This document shows positions 1 to 15,293 of a stretch of DNA of 64,000 nt, in pieces. Positions within the stretch are counted from its first letter, which is position 1, and the number at the start of each line of letters is the position of its first letter. The notes beneath the pieces are model-generated. The model saw nothing but the letters and a program-made list of their open reading frames with translations. It searched no databases and was not told the origin of the DNA. The position numbers and the translations under genes were made by a program. The stretch lies in the NCBI GenBank assembly GCA_902729315.2, contig LR746274.1, forward strand, positions 3,065,037 through 3,129,036. The letters run 5' to 3'. This DNA is from Spirodela intermedia. Taxonomy: Eukaryota > Streptophyta > Magnoliopsida > Alismatales > Araceae.

Positions 1-169
1 ACCTTTTATCTTTTTAAAACCTTTTAAAAGCTATTACATAAAATAGCTTAGCTCGAGGCACATCAAGTGGGGTATTAAATGGTGAGTCTACAATCCGATC
101 AAACTTTTCACATGCATGTAGTGAACCCTAAATACCATCTCCCATATTAATTCCAACTAGTAACCCTAG

Positions 170-3222
<3,053 letters not shown>

Positions 3223-3281
3223 TGTCTTCCTCCTAAAGCTTTGCCTTTTATATATAGTAGCTACCCAACACTAGTTCTTAG

Positions 3282-3327
<46 letters not shown>

Positions 3328-4477
3328 CCTTTGCTGTGTAGTAGTCGTTTGAGGGTTGACCATAAGCAGTGGTTTCTTGCTCTCCTTTTAACCCACCCCC
3401 TGTCTGTCCTTCCCGCATTGCTTACACCGTTAACTAATACGCTGTTGTCCATCTCTGTCTCTCTCTCTCTGATGAGCAGTTGTCTACGTGGAGGCTTAGT
3501 ATCGTTCTATCCATGTTCAACAATGTTGCACGTCCCTCTTCCGATTTCCCAAAGTAATATGAAAAATGTGGAATTATAAATGCTCAAATGATTTTTGATG
3601 ATCGTAAATAATCTCATAATTCGCTGGCATAATTAAGACATTTACCATTCGAGACGGCGTAGAAAAGGCAAGACTTCCAGCAGACTAGGGAGGATTCTCC
3701 TGGGCCCGACAATGATCATCTCATCCGTAAGGAGTGATTAGCACAATCACATAGCAATATCATACCCCATTGTCAACCTCTCTGCTGGCCCTCATTGTCA
3801 ACGCTTTTACCAAAAATAAGAGTCAACGCTGCAAAATATAATGTCCGGCAATTCCGAGGGAGACGGCAGAAAACAGGGACGCCGACGTACGAGCCGCGAA
3901 AAGATGAGTCCAGAGCTCGGACGGCGTAGAGTTGACCCCATGGCTTGGCGCATCATTCCTAGAAAAGCGAGCCGAAGAGGATGACCCGTCTCCCTAGATT
4001 CGAAGCGGTGACCTCCCACCAACTTTCCGGGAATGCCCATCATAGGAAAGTAACAAAAATAAGATTAGTAGAATCCCGAAAATATCCGTGTTTATCTCCA
4101 AAAGAATAATATTTTCTTTTTCTCTTGAGTGATTCTTGGTCAACCCTTCTTCTCAAGATCTTAAATGCTACATTTCTTGGAAGAAAAGCTAATAAAGAGC
4201 AAACTGTTTTCCAAATTTGTCAAATTTCGGCCCCTACTGATTTCTTTTTTATTTTTTGAAATGTACTGTTATTATTTTCTTATAAATTTGTTGTGTTCGG
4301 ATTCCCATCCCGCGTCCCCCTTACCCCCCCTCCGCGGCGGCGGCCATTTGTTATCTGGTCTCGTCCTCCGTCAGCTCTGCTCCGACTTCGGCAAAGGGCG
4401 GCTGCGTTCGAAGGGGTGAGGGTTTGTGGGAGATCACCAGGAGGGGTAGGGAAGTTGTGGTGGTGAGGGAGACGGAG
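3223..4477. other. Intergenic: MSI1 3' flank and kinase promoter/leader
   Basis: No coding potential is seen. The stretch holds the MSI1 3' UTR with a CT microsatellite at 3294-3324, then unremarkable sequence. From about 4300 there is a GC-rich stretch (CCGCGGCGGCGG) that probably contains the transcription start and leader of the downstream kinase gene. Confidence 0.6.
3294..3324. repeat. (CT)n microsatellite in the MSI1 3' UTR
   Basis: An uninterrupted CT run about 31 bp long begins roughly 70 bp after the MSI1 stop codon, so it should be transcribed in the 3' UTR. Confidence 0.9.
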
Positions 4478-7400
4478 ATGAAGAGGTACAGTAACGGGGC
4501 GATGTGGGACTCTAATGAGGATGGAATTCCGGTGATCGACGGGGGGGACGGGGTCGTCCTCGGAGTCGATGGGGGTACGACGTCTACAATTTGCGTTTGC
4601 TTAGCCGCGTCCGCTGTTTTCCCTGACGGCGGCCTCCTGGCAGATCCGTCGCCGGTGCTGGCCCGCGCCGTCGCCGGCTGCTCCAACCACAACTCTGTGG
4701 GAGGTAATAGAGATGATTTGGGATTTCATAGTAAGGAGAACTGAGAGCTACAATGCATTTCTGCTAATGGCTTAATGCTGTATGTCCCTGATCTTACATG
4801 ACTACGACCTTCCCTCACGTTTGACTTTTGATTATTGGCCAATGCTTGTGCAGAAATGGCCGATTTCATTGTCTATTTCACCGAATCTTGTTTTTTCCAC
4901 AACATTATGTTTGCATCTATCCTGGTTTTGTTTCCTCACATGCCATGTGGCTTTCTTCGTTGACATGTTCTTGATCTTTTTATCTGTTTTCTTCTTCGGA
5001 GAATTTGGATTCCCCTGTAATTTATGAACATGTCGTGCTTTTTTCTCTTCGATCTCCCAATTGGAAAATTCTCCCTTTTCCATACAAGCGGGTACTTATT
5101 TTTTTCTCTTGGTTGTAGATGCTTTGAATAGATGAATTAGTGTTATTTCTGCCCTTTCCGGATCCTATCGTTATTCTTTCAATGTTAATTTCAGTTTTGA
5201 TTTGAAAGGGTGGTATGCTTTCGTGAATTGGCGAACTTTTCACTACTCCATTGTCCGGTTTAGGCGTGGATCATACTATTACTGCTGTTCTCTTTAACCC
5301 TGCTTTAGTTCTGTTGACTTCGCTAGTTCATTGTTTCTTTCCGTTTTGGGATCATTATGTGCTTGGTCATTTGCATGATCTCTTGCATGTATATGAGTTA
5401 GAAATCTACTTAAGATTGGACTTCTGCCTGTATCTTTTTTTTTTAATGAAAGTTCCTATTAGTTATCTAACTGTATCTTTTGCACATCTATGCTTAGTTG
5501 AATTTATGTAGACATTGAGCAGATCTGAAGACTGCCTCTGTATGGTACTCTGCAGAAGTTGCCGCCAGGGAGACACTAGAACAGGTCATGTCTGAGGCCC
5601 TTCACAAGTCCGGCCGCAGCCATTCTGCTGTGAAAGCAGTTTGCCTTGCTGTATCAGGCGTGAACCATCCTACCGATCAACAAAGGGTTGTGGATTGGCT
5701 CAGGTTTCTTGCTCTTATTTTTTCATGGGTTTTAGATGTTGATATCCCCTGATCTTACAGTGTTTATGTGTCTTGGCAAAAATCTTTGAATTATTAACAT
5801 ATTATTTTGCCTTTTGTTGCCAAGAGGTTGAAAAAGTCCTTCCTACCCCAACCAAGTACTGGAAGGATTACTTTTCAGTCAGTTTGGTAACCAATTGTGG
5901 CCGTCAATTGCCAATAAAATAATACTTTATATCTCACATGCGTTCCTCTAGATTATTTGTTTAGGTTTCTGGTGTCTCGACTTTCCTTTTTTGAGAAAGT
6001 ACAATCAATAATAAACTACATAAACTAGGTAGTTAGAAAAAATAAAGCCACAAAGAACACTATCGGATGCTTTAGTTCTGAATGTTTTATGATTCATAGT
6101 TTCATAAATAACGACTGCTCAACTTGTTGATTTTAAGTCAGCGCGCTTAATTTTAATTTTTCATTCAATTTGCTCGGTGTAAGTACTTGAAATATTAACA
6201 ATGTTGCCTTCATTTCAAGTGGTCTCGTCTCTTAGGCCAAATATTATATCATCTTCAGAATGTCATAACTTAGCTTAATATTTCTGGGCCATCTTCTCGT
6301 TGCTAACATCTATCTCTATCAATTCTGCTGCGGGTATTTTTTTTTATCTCTGAATCTTTGGCTCCCATCTTGCTTCTCTCAGAAATTTATTTCCTGGTCG
6401 TGCGAACCAGACCACTCGTTATTTATGAAACTAACAAGAGAAAATTGACTAATCATAACACATTCATCATGCAAGCACCCACCCCATACATTGTATTTCG
6501 TCATCAGAAGGCTTCTATTTTGAGGATTAATCTCCTTGTTCATAGTATTTATTTATAAAAATCCTACTGCTGGTATTTTGTTTTTTTCTGAACATGTGGC
6601 ATCCATCTTGCTTCTCTCAGAAATGTATTTCCAAGCCATGTGAAGCTCTTTGTGGAGAATGATGCTGTGGCAGCTTTGGCCAGTGGGACTATGGGAAAGC
6701 TCCATGGCTGTGTCCTGATTGCAGGCACAGGCTCCATTTCCTATGGATCCACGGAAGATGGAAGGGAAGCCCGAGCAGCTGGTGCTGGTCCCATCCTGGG
6801 TGATTGGGGAAGGTTAGCATTCTCAACTCTTTTCCGTGCAAGTCGGCCAATTATTCGTAGTTAATCTCAAGCACTGCTGCAAGTCGTGTCCATATTTCCT
6901 CCCAGAACTTTTTATAGTTGTCATATCTTCTTTCCCCTTATTTCACAACCTGCACACCACGTCTATCTCCATACTCTCGTGGTAAAAAAAATTCAACGAA
7001 CCCTTGCTATTCCTAAAAGTCAAGCTCTCCTTATCCTCAAATGGCTGCAAACCTATGAAAATGAGGTTCGGATTGGGGCGCACACATGGAATGATACTGC
7101 TATATTTTTATTTATTTATTATAAATGCAGAAATTATTCTCCTTTTTTTTAGGTGGTAGTTAGCATAGGAGGGCTATATGTAATCCAATACAATGCAAAG
7201 CAATCATGTATTTAAATCTTTACTGTAGTATCAATTGACAGTCTCAGACAAAATACATGATTGCAGTGGATATGGAATTGCTGCACAAGCATTGACAGCA
7301 GTGATGAGGGCACATGATGGTCGTGGACCTGAAACTAGACTTACCCAGGACATCCTCTGCGAGCTCGGGCTTGGATCTCCAGAAGAACTAATTGGGTATG

Positions 7401-8718
7401 TGTGCAGTAATTTCCATTGTACGACACTCAATTAGGAATTCGTTTTTCTTTTCGGGGGAGACATTATTTCCTGTCCAGATTCCTCTTTTGGACTTTGTCT
7501 TCAAGTTTTATTGGGCCCCAAGAAGATCTTCCTCTAGACTTTCTGGTTCCAACCAACTGCAGGAGTTGTGTATCGTGACAAGACTCTCATAGGAATAGAA
7601 GTTGTTTCGTCAAAAATAACACCTACTGCTGATTTTAATCTGGGTTAGGTGGACCTACGCCGATCCTTCTTGGGCTCGAATCGCAGCTCTCGTTCCAGTG
7701 GTGGTATCTTCTGCCGAGGCAGGGGATCCAGTGGCTGACAAGATATTGCAGAACGCTGTGGTAGAGTTGGCTGCCAGTGTAAGAGCTGTTGTCCAAAGAC
7801 TTGGACTATGTGGAAGAGGTGCGATCGGCCTGCTGCAATCTGAGACTTCCTCTAACAAGATTTATTGCTCGTATTTGGTAATTTTTTTCTTATATGGTTG
7901 ATGCTTGAGATAGATATTTTCCTGCAGATGGAAAGGGCTCTTTCCCACTTGTCCTGGTCGGTGGTATTCTTGAAGCCAACAGGAGGTGGGATATTGGGAG
8001 AGAAGTTTTAAACCATGTGACCAAGGACTTCCCTGGAGCACATCCAATCAGACCAAAGGTCGGCCCATTCAGCCTCAAAAATAATTTATTCAATGGCAGC
8101 CCCCTTTTTTTTTTGTTAATGTTCACAAGATCACTGTAAAAAGATAAGGTGGGTTTTATTCTGCATAATTCATCTCAAAACCTAGAGCAAGAATATGGTC
8201 ATTCTGGTGAAGAAGTATGGGCAGGTCTTTGGAGTTGCAGGGAGAAGGAGAGGAGGGTGTGAGTTATATTTATGGTTGTTAATGGGCCGAAAGTTGCCCT
8301 TATAATTTTCGCAATAACTCACTTTAAAAAATATTATCGAGTGATTTAAATAACTCACTTATAAATTGCTCCATGGGTTTGCTTCACTCTTCTCAAGTAC
8401 ATTGAAATCTGATCCAATTCCCTCCTTAACAGATATACTTTTTTTCTTTTTTGTAACCTATGCCTAACAACTCCACCATAGTTCTTCCTTCTCCCTTCTT
8501 AAAATTCTTAGAACTAATCATTCGATTCGATTAGCAGCCCATTTATGTATAAATCTTCTTTTAGCTGTCAAAGTTTACATGGTGCTCTGCATGCTTCTCG
8601 ATCTATATGATTCTTCCTCCGAGAACACACCTACAGATCACAATTTTGTCCTCTTCATTAGGTGGAGCCGGCTGTCGGGGCAGCATTACTGGCGTGGAAC
8701 TCTGTCAGAGGAGACTAA
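4478..8718 (+). CDS. NAGK: N-acetyl-D-glucosamine kinase, BadF/BadG/BcrA/BcrD ATPase family
   Basis: This is a predicted ASKHA-fold sugar kinase that phosphorylates N-acetylglucosamine for the amino-sugar salvage pathway. Seven exons give 350 aa: 4478-4703, 5556-5703, 6621-6812, 7267-7395, 7649-7818, 7928-8058 and 8662-8718. The CDS is divisible by three and all introns are GT-AG. The start (MKRYSNGAMWD) matches the N-terminus of the Arabidopsis homologue At1g30540. The phosphate-1 loop GVDGGTTST is near residue 31. The phosphate-2 loop CVLIAGTGSISYG and the GDWGSGYGIAAQAL segment follow. The adenosine motif VLVGGILEAN and C-terminal VEPAVGAALLAWN close the fold. Intron 2 carries a duplicated copy of its own 3' splice site (see findings). 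Kinase family membership is certain; substrate is inferred from homology. Confidence 0.93.
6326..6660 (+). repeat. 238 bp tandem duplication copying the exon 3 acceptor of the kinase gene
   Basis: The segment around CATCTTGCTTCTCTCAGAAAT occurs at about 6366-6387 and again at 6604-6625, 238 bp apart. The upstream TACTGCTGGTATTTT-like sequence is repeated as well. The second copy is the real exon 3 acceptor (exon starts 6621). The first is a decoy acceptor (AG at 6381-6382) with TATTTCC exon-like sequence after it, decaying into a stop. Confidence 0.85.
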
Positions 8719-9057
8719 TGGCGATCGATTTCCAGGTCAGCTATTGTTAATTTTTTGAAGGCATTCATTCCATTTTTCTGAAGAAAAAATTGAGCCAATC
8801 AGCCAGAGAAATCCCCCATTGGGGTTGTGTAGTTTGGGCTCTCGTGTTTGGCTCATTTTATTTTTATGCCTCTCTGTTTGTCATTATCATTAATTAGAAA
8901 AAAAGCCAAGTGGGGAGAAGAAATGTACAGAGAAAGAAAGTCCAGTCTTAATCTCGATCGTTGACTGTGGATTCTTTTATTTAATTTCCTATTATGTGGG
9001 GGGGTATTTCTGACTCCGTTCATTATTTAGTCAGAAAAATCGAGAAAACGGAAGTAT

Positions 9058-9059
<2 letters not shown>

Positions 9060-9091
<32 letters not shown>
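9060..9091. repeat. (GA)n microsatellite
   Basis: An uninterrupted GA run of about 32 bp downstream of the kinase gene. Confidence 0.9.
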
Positions 9092-9092
<1 letters not shown>

Positions 9093-9475
9093 CCGGCCTT
9101 AATCATAGTGTTTATGATCTTTCAAACCTTACACTTATTGATCGGGTTTTGCTCATTTTAAGAAGCCACGAGCTGTCTGATTTGTCAGACTCGCCGGCCC
9201 GGTCCCTTCAGAAATAGGCCCGGGAGTAATACTTGGCCCGGTCCGGAACTTATTCTGCTGGGGTCCGTCTTAGATGACGTTACCCTTATGTGGCGGCTAG
9301 TTCTATAATCCGGGCTTTTATCTGGGCGTGAGCTAGCTACCCGTTTCGTCAATTCAGGCCCAGCTTGTGCCAGCATTCATGAAGGGTAGTAGATTTGTGG
9401 AGTGAAACCTTAGACCTACCCCAGTTACGACCAACGGCCACCAACATCTTCATTTACAGAATTGTCCCTTAGATG

Positions 9476-9540
9476 TAGGGTGTCAACGGGTGGGGATAGG
9501 CTTGGACGTCTCCAAGTTCGGCCCGGGCCCGAGCCCAGTC
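9476..9540. mobile_element. Possible degenerate hAT-type (Ac-like) terminus
   Basis: The sequence TAGGGTGTCAACGGGTGGGG is followed within 50 bp by TCGGCCCGGGCCCGAGCCC. Many plant hAT elements and their non-autonomous derivatives end in TAGGG-TGTCAA-GGGC followed by GGCCCG-rich subterminal repeats. I could not find a matching opposite end or a target-site duplication, so this is only a resemblance. Confidence 0.25.
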
Positions 9541-9726
9541 CTCTATATGCATATCTCCTCTTAAATATTTGTAGAGAGAGAGAGAGAATTTTATGGACTT
9601 GATATGAAAGCTAGAAGACAATTGTATGAAACTCTGAACTTATGGTCTATGTCAATTATGTCTTGGTCGGAACGGTCCAAATCTTTCTGAAATTTTGGAT
9701 AGACATGGATGAGAAACACCAGCATC

Positions 9727-9729
<3 letters not shown>

Positions 9730-9782
<53 letters not shown>
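9730..9782. repeat. (CT)n microsatellite
   Basis: An uninterrupted CT run of about 53 bp, one of the longest in the window. Confidence 0.92.
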
Positions 9783-9784
<2 letters not shown>

Positions 9785-9845
9785 AAGGGTCTATTCAACA
9801 TAATTTCTTAAGACTAGAATGGGCACAAGTCAAGAACCCCTGTCC

Positions 9846-9846
<1 letters not shown>

Positions 9847-9888
<42 letters not shown>
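9847..9888. repeat. (CT)n microsatellite
   Basis: A second CT run of about 42 bp, only 64 bp from the preceding one. A third lies at 10004-10030. Confidence 0.92.
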
Positions 9889-9889
<1 letters not shown>

Positions 9890-10332
9890 TTCATCATCAT
9901 CTTTTCCTCGGATAGGATAGGGCAAAAAATATGATCACAAAGACCACCATAGTTCCATGAGGAGTGCAAAGTTTCTGTTGAAGATAATCTCTAAATACCA
10001 CCATCTCTCTCTCTCTCTCTCTCTCTCTCTGCTCTATAACAAGGAGCTGTTAGACATCTATAGTGCCTTCTAGTCACCCTGTCTACAATTACAGAGGGGC
10101 ACAAACATCATCTCTTTTTTACAGTGCGTTCTAACAACAGCAGTACTTGTGAGGATGGTGATAATAATAATAATAAATGAATGAATAAGAAGTCAACCTG
10201 TGGAGACGAACCCTATCACTGAACACCATGTACAGCGCGGAAGGCAGAGCTGCACCAAGTCTTCCCTTGCGGAGTGTGGCCGCCGTTGCTCGCCGGAAAT
10301 GGGGAAAAAAACGAGACGAGAGAGGCCAGGCA

Positions 10333-13300
10333 TCACTCATCCGCCGTGGGCCGGGTCTCCCTGCACACATCCTTCAGCTTTCTCTTGACCATTTCCAAGA
10401 CCTCCACGACCTGCGACCAGAAAATAATACCCGTGGATTAAGTCGACAGCAAAAATAACATGGAATCGAAGTGGGCAGATCCATGGATGAGAAGAGCTCT
10501 TAGTCAGGCTTAAGAGCACTAAACTTAAAAACGCACTGCTTTAGTAAAGAAAAGAACTCCGTAAGATAACCCCGAATTATTACTGAGCAAAACTAAAGAG
10601 GGCACAAGAAGGTTTCACAGAGCATATAACTATCTAGATCCGATGAAGGCACAAACATGGTGCTTCAATGGAAAATAAAAATAAATAAATAGAGGTTTCT
10701 AAAGAGAAAAAAAAACTCAAAAATCATATTCCGAAGTGAAATTTGGACTTACACCGGTGTAGTGTTGCAGCACAGGAGAGTAATGATCGAGGGCGATGCA
10801 AACTTTTTCAAGAACGCTTATGAGATCATCCACTTCATCGCCTAAGCGGTCAACCTGCATTCAAAGAGCAAGACCCGTTGGACAGTTGGCCAAAGGCAAA
10901 GGCAAAGCGGTCTCTGTACCACAACTGGAGAACATACATCCAATCGACATTCAATTAAAATAATCTTCTTCAATGGAAAATAACTAAGCAGAAAACCCAA
11001 AATGGGAGTCACGAGGTAATGAGAATTCCAGTTCAGAGTGTCTTGTTCCCTTTTCTTCACCCCTTTCTCTATTCCCCAACCAATCGACTGAGATAAGCTC
11101 TAATATAGACTCCAATGCTTCTCACATAAAAAAATGAATTCCCTATGGTTATACCTCATTTTCTGCCCTTTCGTGATTGCAAACTATGATCTCGATTTCC
11201 TTGCGGAGATCACGATATCTGATCTCAAGCTCCTTCTTGTACTGCAATTCTCTTCTTTTGAAGAGACTGGCCAGCTTTGAAAGCTCATCACATTCGCTGA
11301 ACAATTCCTCCAGCCTGCAAAAGTAAAGCAGCCAGTGTATTTTGAAGTTTTCAGACTCCCAGGCATCGGCATTAGGATGCAAGATAATAAAAAAAATTCA
11401 TTAAGGCTGATTAAATCATTACATATAAAGATAGACAAGAATCAGCTATATTAGAGACCACATCATCATTCACTCAGAGGATGTGTCCCTTAAACTACTG
11501 TCAAGGGTAATGGAGACAGTTTCAAATTTCATGACAATTGGATGGGTTATAGAGTGTCTCGGGTAGGCCCTCTTTGGCTGCAGAGAAAATGTGGGGTGGA
11601 AAGATGTTCTTTCCGAATGACGGTATGCATGCTCGCAGGAGTGCTCATTTCTCAGGGGCAGGTTTCCTGCTACTACTACCAAACTTTGATCCTCAAGATG
11701 AGCCACCTTGATTCAGTTTGATAGTCTTCCATGTGAATGATCCCGAATCAAAAAAAAATAGGGTGTCTTTGTCTCCCAGAACAGGCAACCCAAGTACCCA
11801 AGATTTGAGACTGCTTTCCTCCCCAGGACCAGTTTTCAATCAATGTCCCATCCCCCCGAACCAAAATCCCATTTAAGAGAAAACAATGCTGATACCAGAG
11901 GAAAAAGAACGGCTTGAGCTTGCGTGTGGACCCCAGGCCTGTTCCAAGATAGTCCTCAAATGATTAGCATGACTTAGCACGGTGAAGTTGGATTGGCTTG
12001 GATCAGCCAGGCCTGAGACAATCTTTGTCTGCCAGCATTGGGGTTAGGTGTATAGGCTGTGACCCAAGCTTTATTTAACAACGTTTGATCAGCCATTTGG
12101 GGTCAAGGGCCTCCTCTCCCTAAATAGAGCCAGGATCTGTAATTGACTGATCCCAGGAACAAATACCCTAACTCAACTTTCCGAAATTGGTTGACCTGGA
12201 TTAGGAGCCATTTGATATATTTTGGTGGGGTGGGGTTCTGGAAGTTCACGAAAGGAATGGGAACGGATCAGGAGCTATCTCAGGCCATGTTTTTTCCTTA
12301 TTTTTTCTTTGGGAGAGTAGGAGAAGTTGATACCTGCCTCCATTTGGTAAGCCGGATCAGTAATGAAAAGGGAGGAAGGGCTAGTCGTGATTGATTCCAT
12401 GAACAGTGCCAAGATTCTCGGGATATAAAATCTCCAGTTGAAAGACCTAGATAAGAGAACTTACTAACTCCCCATGGACAGAATTAAACATTTTATAATT
12501 AAACATTCGTCCAGTGAGGAGGAGTCGCATTCGAAACAGAGGAGATACACAATAATCGAACACCCTTAACCAAATTCAGGTCAAGAGCGATGAAGAAAGT
12601 AGAATTTGTAACTGAGAGGTCAGTGGGCAAAGCCCTCTGACTTATTAAATATCCGATGATGCATATAGAGCGTGAAGGAAGGATATGATGTGGGCTGAGT
12701 AATTTTTCTTTGAACGATGGCGCTTAAATGATCTAGCGGTGACACGATTTTGGAAACAAACTCTGAAAGATAATGGCCATTAACGTGGCAATAAACGTGG
12801 CAATAAAAACCCACAAAGAAAAGATAATGACCATTGAGAGAAGGACCTGGAACTTCTCCTTTCAAGCTTTCGCAAGATGATCCTTTCCAATTCCACAACT
12901 GATCTTGACAACTCCTTAACAAAGACTACAATAGATTCCATCTGCTGAGTCCGTTCATCAACCCTTGCTGTGGCCGAAGATAACCTGTTTTCCTTCTCTT
13001 GGATGATGTTATAAAGCATTATTTTCTCTTTCTCTGCTTCCCTCATGTTGTTCGATGCAAGGGCAAGTTTCTGATTTAGGTTAAAAATTTCTGCATCAGA
13101 TTGACCGATTTTTTTCATGGCCTCATCAAGCCTAGACTTCACCAAATCTGATTCCGCCCTGTAGCCCCAAAGTGATCTTTCTTGTTCATCTACCTGGGCC
13201 TTCAGCTTAGAAAGTTCTTCAGAATCTTGGTCCAGGTCCTGCTCTTGCTTCCTTAGTTTAGACTCTAAGTCTACTATGAGCATGTTCTTCTCTTCTATGA

Positions 13301-15293
13301 ATCCCCGTAATGATACAAGCTCCTGACTTAGTTCCTCGGATCTTTTTACCTCCAATGATAGGGTAATATCCTTCTCACGAACCAAAGTTGACAACAATAA
13401 GACTTCTTTCTTCAGCTGCTCCGCCTTTTCAAGTTTTTGACTCAATGTCTCTGACTTTTTTACCTCCGATGATAATGCAATGTCCCTCTCATTCACCAAG
13501 GTAGACAATGATGCAACTTCTTGCCTCAATCGCTCCGCCTTCTCTACTTCCAGGTCCAAGGCCTTATCCTTTTGTGAGACAACTGCAGCTAAAATGTTAT
13601 TCTTCTCCGCACACACCCTGATAGAATTAACCAAAGATCGGGCATCTACAATCAATCCTCCCAAAATGACACCATAAATGTTTTCCATAATCTCAGTCTC
13701 TGTGTGTGCATCTTCCCCTCGACACTCAGAATCATGAATCAGCTCACTCAAAATGCATGTATCTATCTGGCTTCTGATGAAGGTTTCTGTCTCTGCATCT
13801 TCGATCTCCCATTCGAGTTTCCTTTTCTTCTTCAAGAGGGTCTTCTCCAGTGAAGAATACTTTGTCATCCGCTTCGCTGCCTCAGAAACCTGTGAAGCAA
13901 GTCGATCCACCTCTTTACTTTTGCTCGCAAGCAAATCACGCAAACTTTTATTCTCCAACAGCAGCCCATCTATTCTTTGCTTAAAACTAAATGTTTTATC
14001 ATGATCATCTTGAACAGCATAAAAATTCTTGGCTTCAAGCAATACCCCATCCAGCCTAAGACTTATATCTGGCAGCCTTTTCTTCAGCGCCTCCAGCTCT
14101 TTCTCCTTCTTAGTGTGCGAAAAGCCCCTTTCTTTGAGAAATTGTCGCTTCCATCTAAATAATTCTTCAGTTTTTTCTTGAATGGAAGACTCTAGTTGTC
14201 TCTTCATCTCGCTTATTTCAGTCTTATAATGGCTTATAAGCTCTTCCTTTGACAGGTGCAACAACAGGGAGGATTCTGCAATTTCTGGGGCGGTATTTCC
14301 AGACTTTTCCTCAGACACAACCCCATTTTCACCCACACGGGAAGAATCAGTAACAGCACTGTATCCATACAGTTTCCCGGATACATGATCTTTCTTCTTG
14401 CTATTATCCCATTCTTCATAAGATTCTTGCGAACCATGAGGGAGGTGGTGATGGTGCTCTGGTTCAATGCTCAACATGGACTTTGAAACAAATTTCAGTT
14501 CCTGGTGTAAATCTGAAATCTCCCCAACTTTTTTCAGCCAATAATCATTTTGAGCGTCGAAAAGGCTCGTCTGTTCGCACAATTTCGTCTCAAATCCTTC
14601 CCTCATTTCTCTTATGATGTTCTGTACAATGGCACTATCAACCTCCCTTTGAATCTCCCGCTGCCACTGTTGTTCATTAAGAGACTCCTTCAATAAAGAG
14701 CTCATTTCGCTGCTGTTTTTAAATATAATGCCCATTATCTCTCTCAAGGCATCAATGTTTTTGTCCATCTGGGTCAAACTCTCCAAGGACCTCCCTTGGC
14801 CCAACTGAGTACCCTTCAAAAAATCTGAACTCCTCATCCACTCAATTTCTCTCTTGAGCACCTCAAGATGCTTCTCCGCAGCAATATTAAGACTACCCAT
14901 CATTCCATCATCGTCCTCCCTCAAACCCAAACGGGTGAATTGCACCTGAGATGGGCTTGCCCCCCTCAAACCAGCAATGGGTTCATAAAGTTGTAGTCTT
15001 CTGTTCAGCTCCTCAATCTGGGCTTCCTTTGAAGAGATTGTCTCCGCCGAGTCCTCTGCTATGGCATTCACTATGCCCCTGATGACAGAATTACCCACCA
15101 TCCTCGAGACAATCAGACGGGAATTGATGTCATCCATGTACAGGTCCAAATCCTCAAGAAGGAGGTTCTCCATGTTAGCTGAATCAACATCACTATCAAG
15201 ATCATGCTCACTGCTCCTTGGACTACAGCTGGTTATCATGGAATCATCAATGGCCAAAGTACTTCTTAGTTCCCTAGTGTCCACATTGGGCAT
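10333..15293 (-). CDS. WAP: WPP domain-associated protein (WAP), long coiled coil
   Basis: This resembles plant WPP domain-associated protein (tomato WAP, Arabidopsis At2g34730), a coiled-coil partner of WPP-domain proteins at the nuclear envelope and Golgi. Four coding exons give 928 aa: 15293-12847, 11314-11155, 10854-10753 and 10410-10333. All splices are GT-AG and the total is divisible by three. The N-terminal signature [20 protein letters not shown] is typical. After it come long heptad-rich coiled coils with [13 protein letters not shown] and many K/E/L repeats. The C-terminal block ends EEMVKRKL-type, then [11 protein letters not shown]. The start is the first in-frame ATG after a likely acceptor near 15314-15331; an upstream 5' UTR exon, probably in 16250-16550, is inferred. 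An internal ~39-residue repeat lies at 13350-13550. Coiled-coil homology can mislead, but the N-terminal motif supports the family. Confidence 0.85.
13302..13560 (-). repeat. Internal ~39-aa repeat within the WAP coiled coil
   Basis: Two successive blocks, [20 protein letters not shown] and [20 protein letters not shown], are 117 bp apart. Each is followed by a SEVKKSE/LEVKRSE block and LSQ. They are recognisable at both DNA and protein level, indicating a unit duplication inside the exon. Confidence 0.85.

Larger units (their letters stand above)
8719..10332. other. Intergenic between convergent kinase and WAP genes, microsatellite-rich
   Basis: No coding potential is seen. The stretch holds the 3' flanks of two convergent genes and four microsatellites: GA at 9060-9091 and CT at 9730-9782, 9847-9888 and 10004-10030. 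A GC-rich segment at 9180-9545 is rich in GGCCC motifs, and a possible hAT-type terminus lies at about 9476-9540. Confidence 0.6.
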
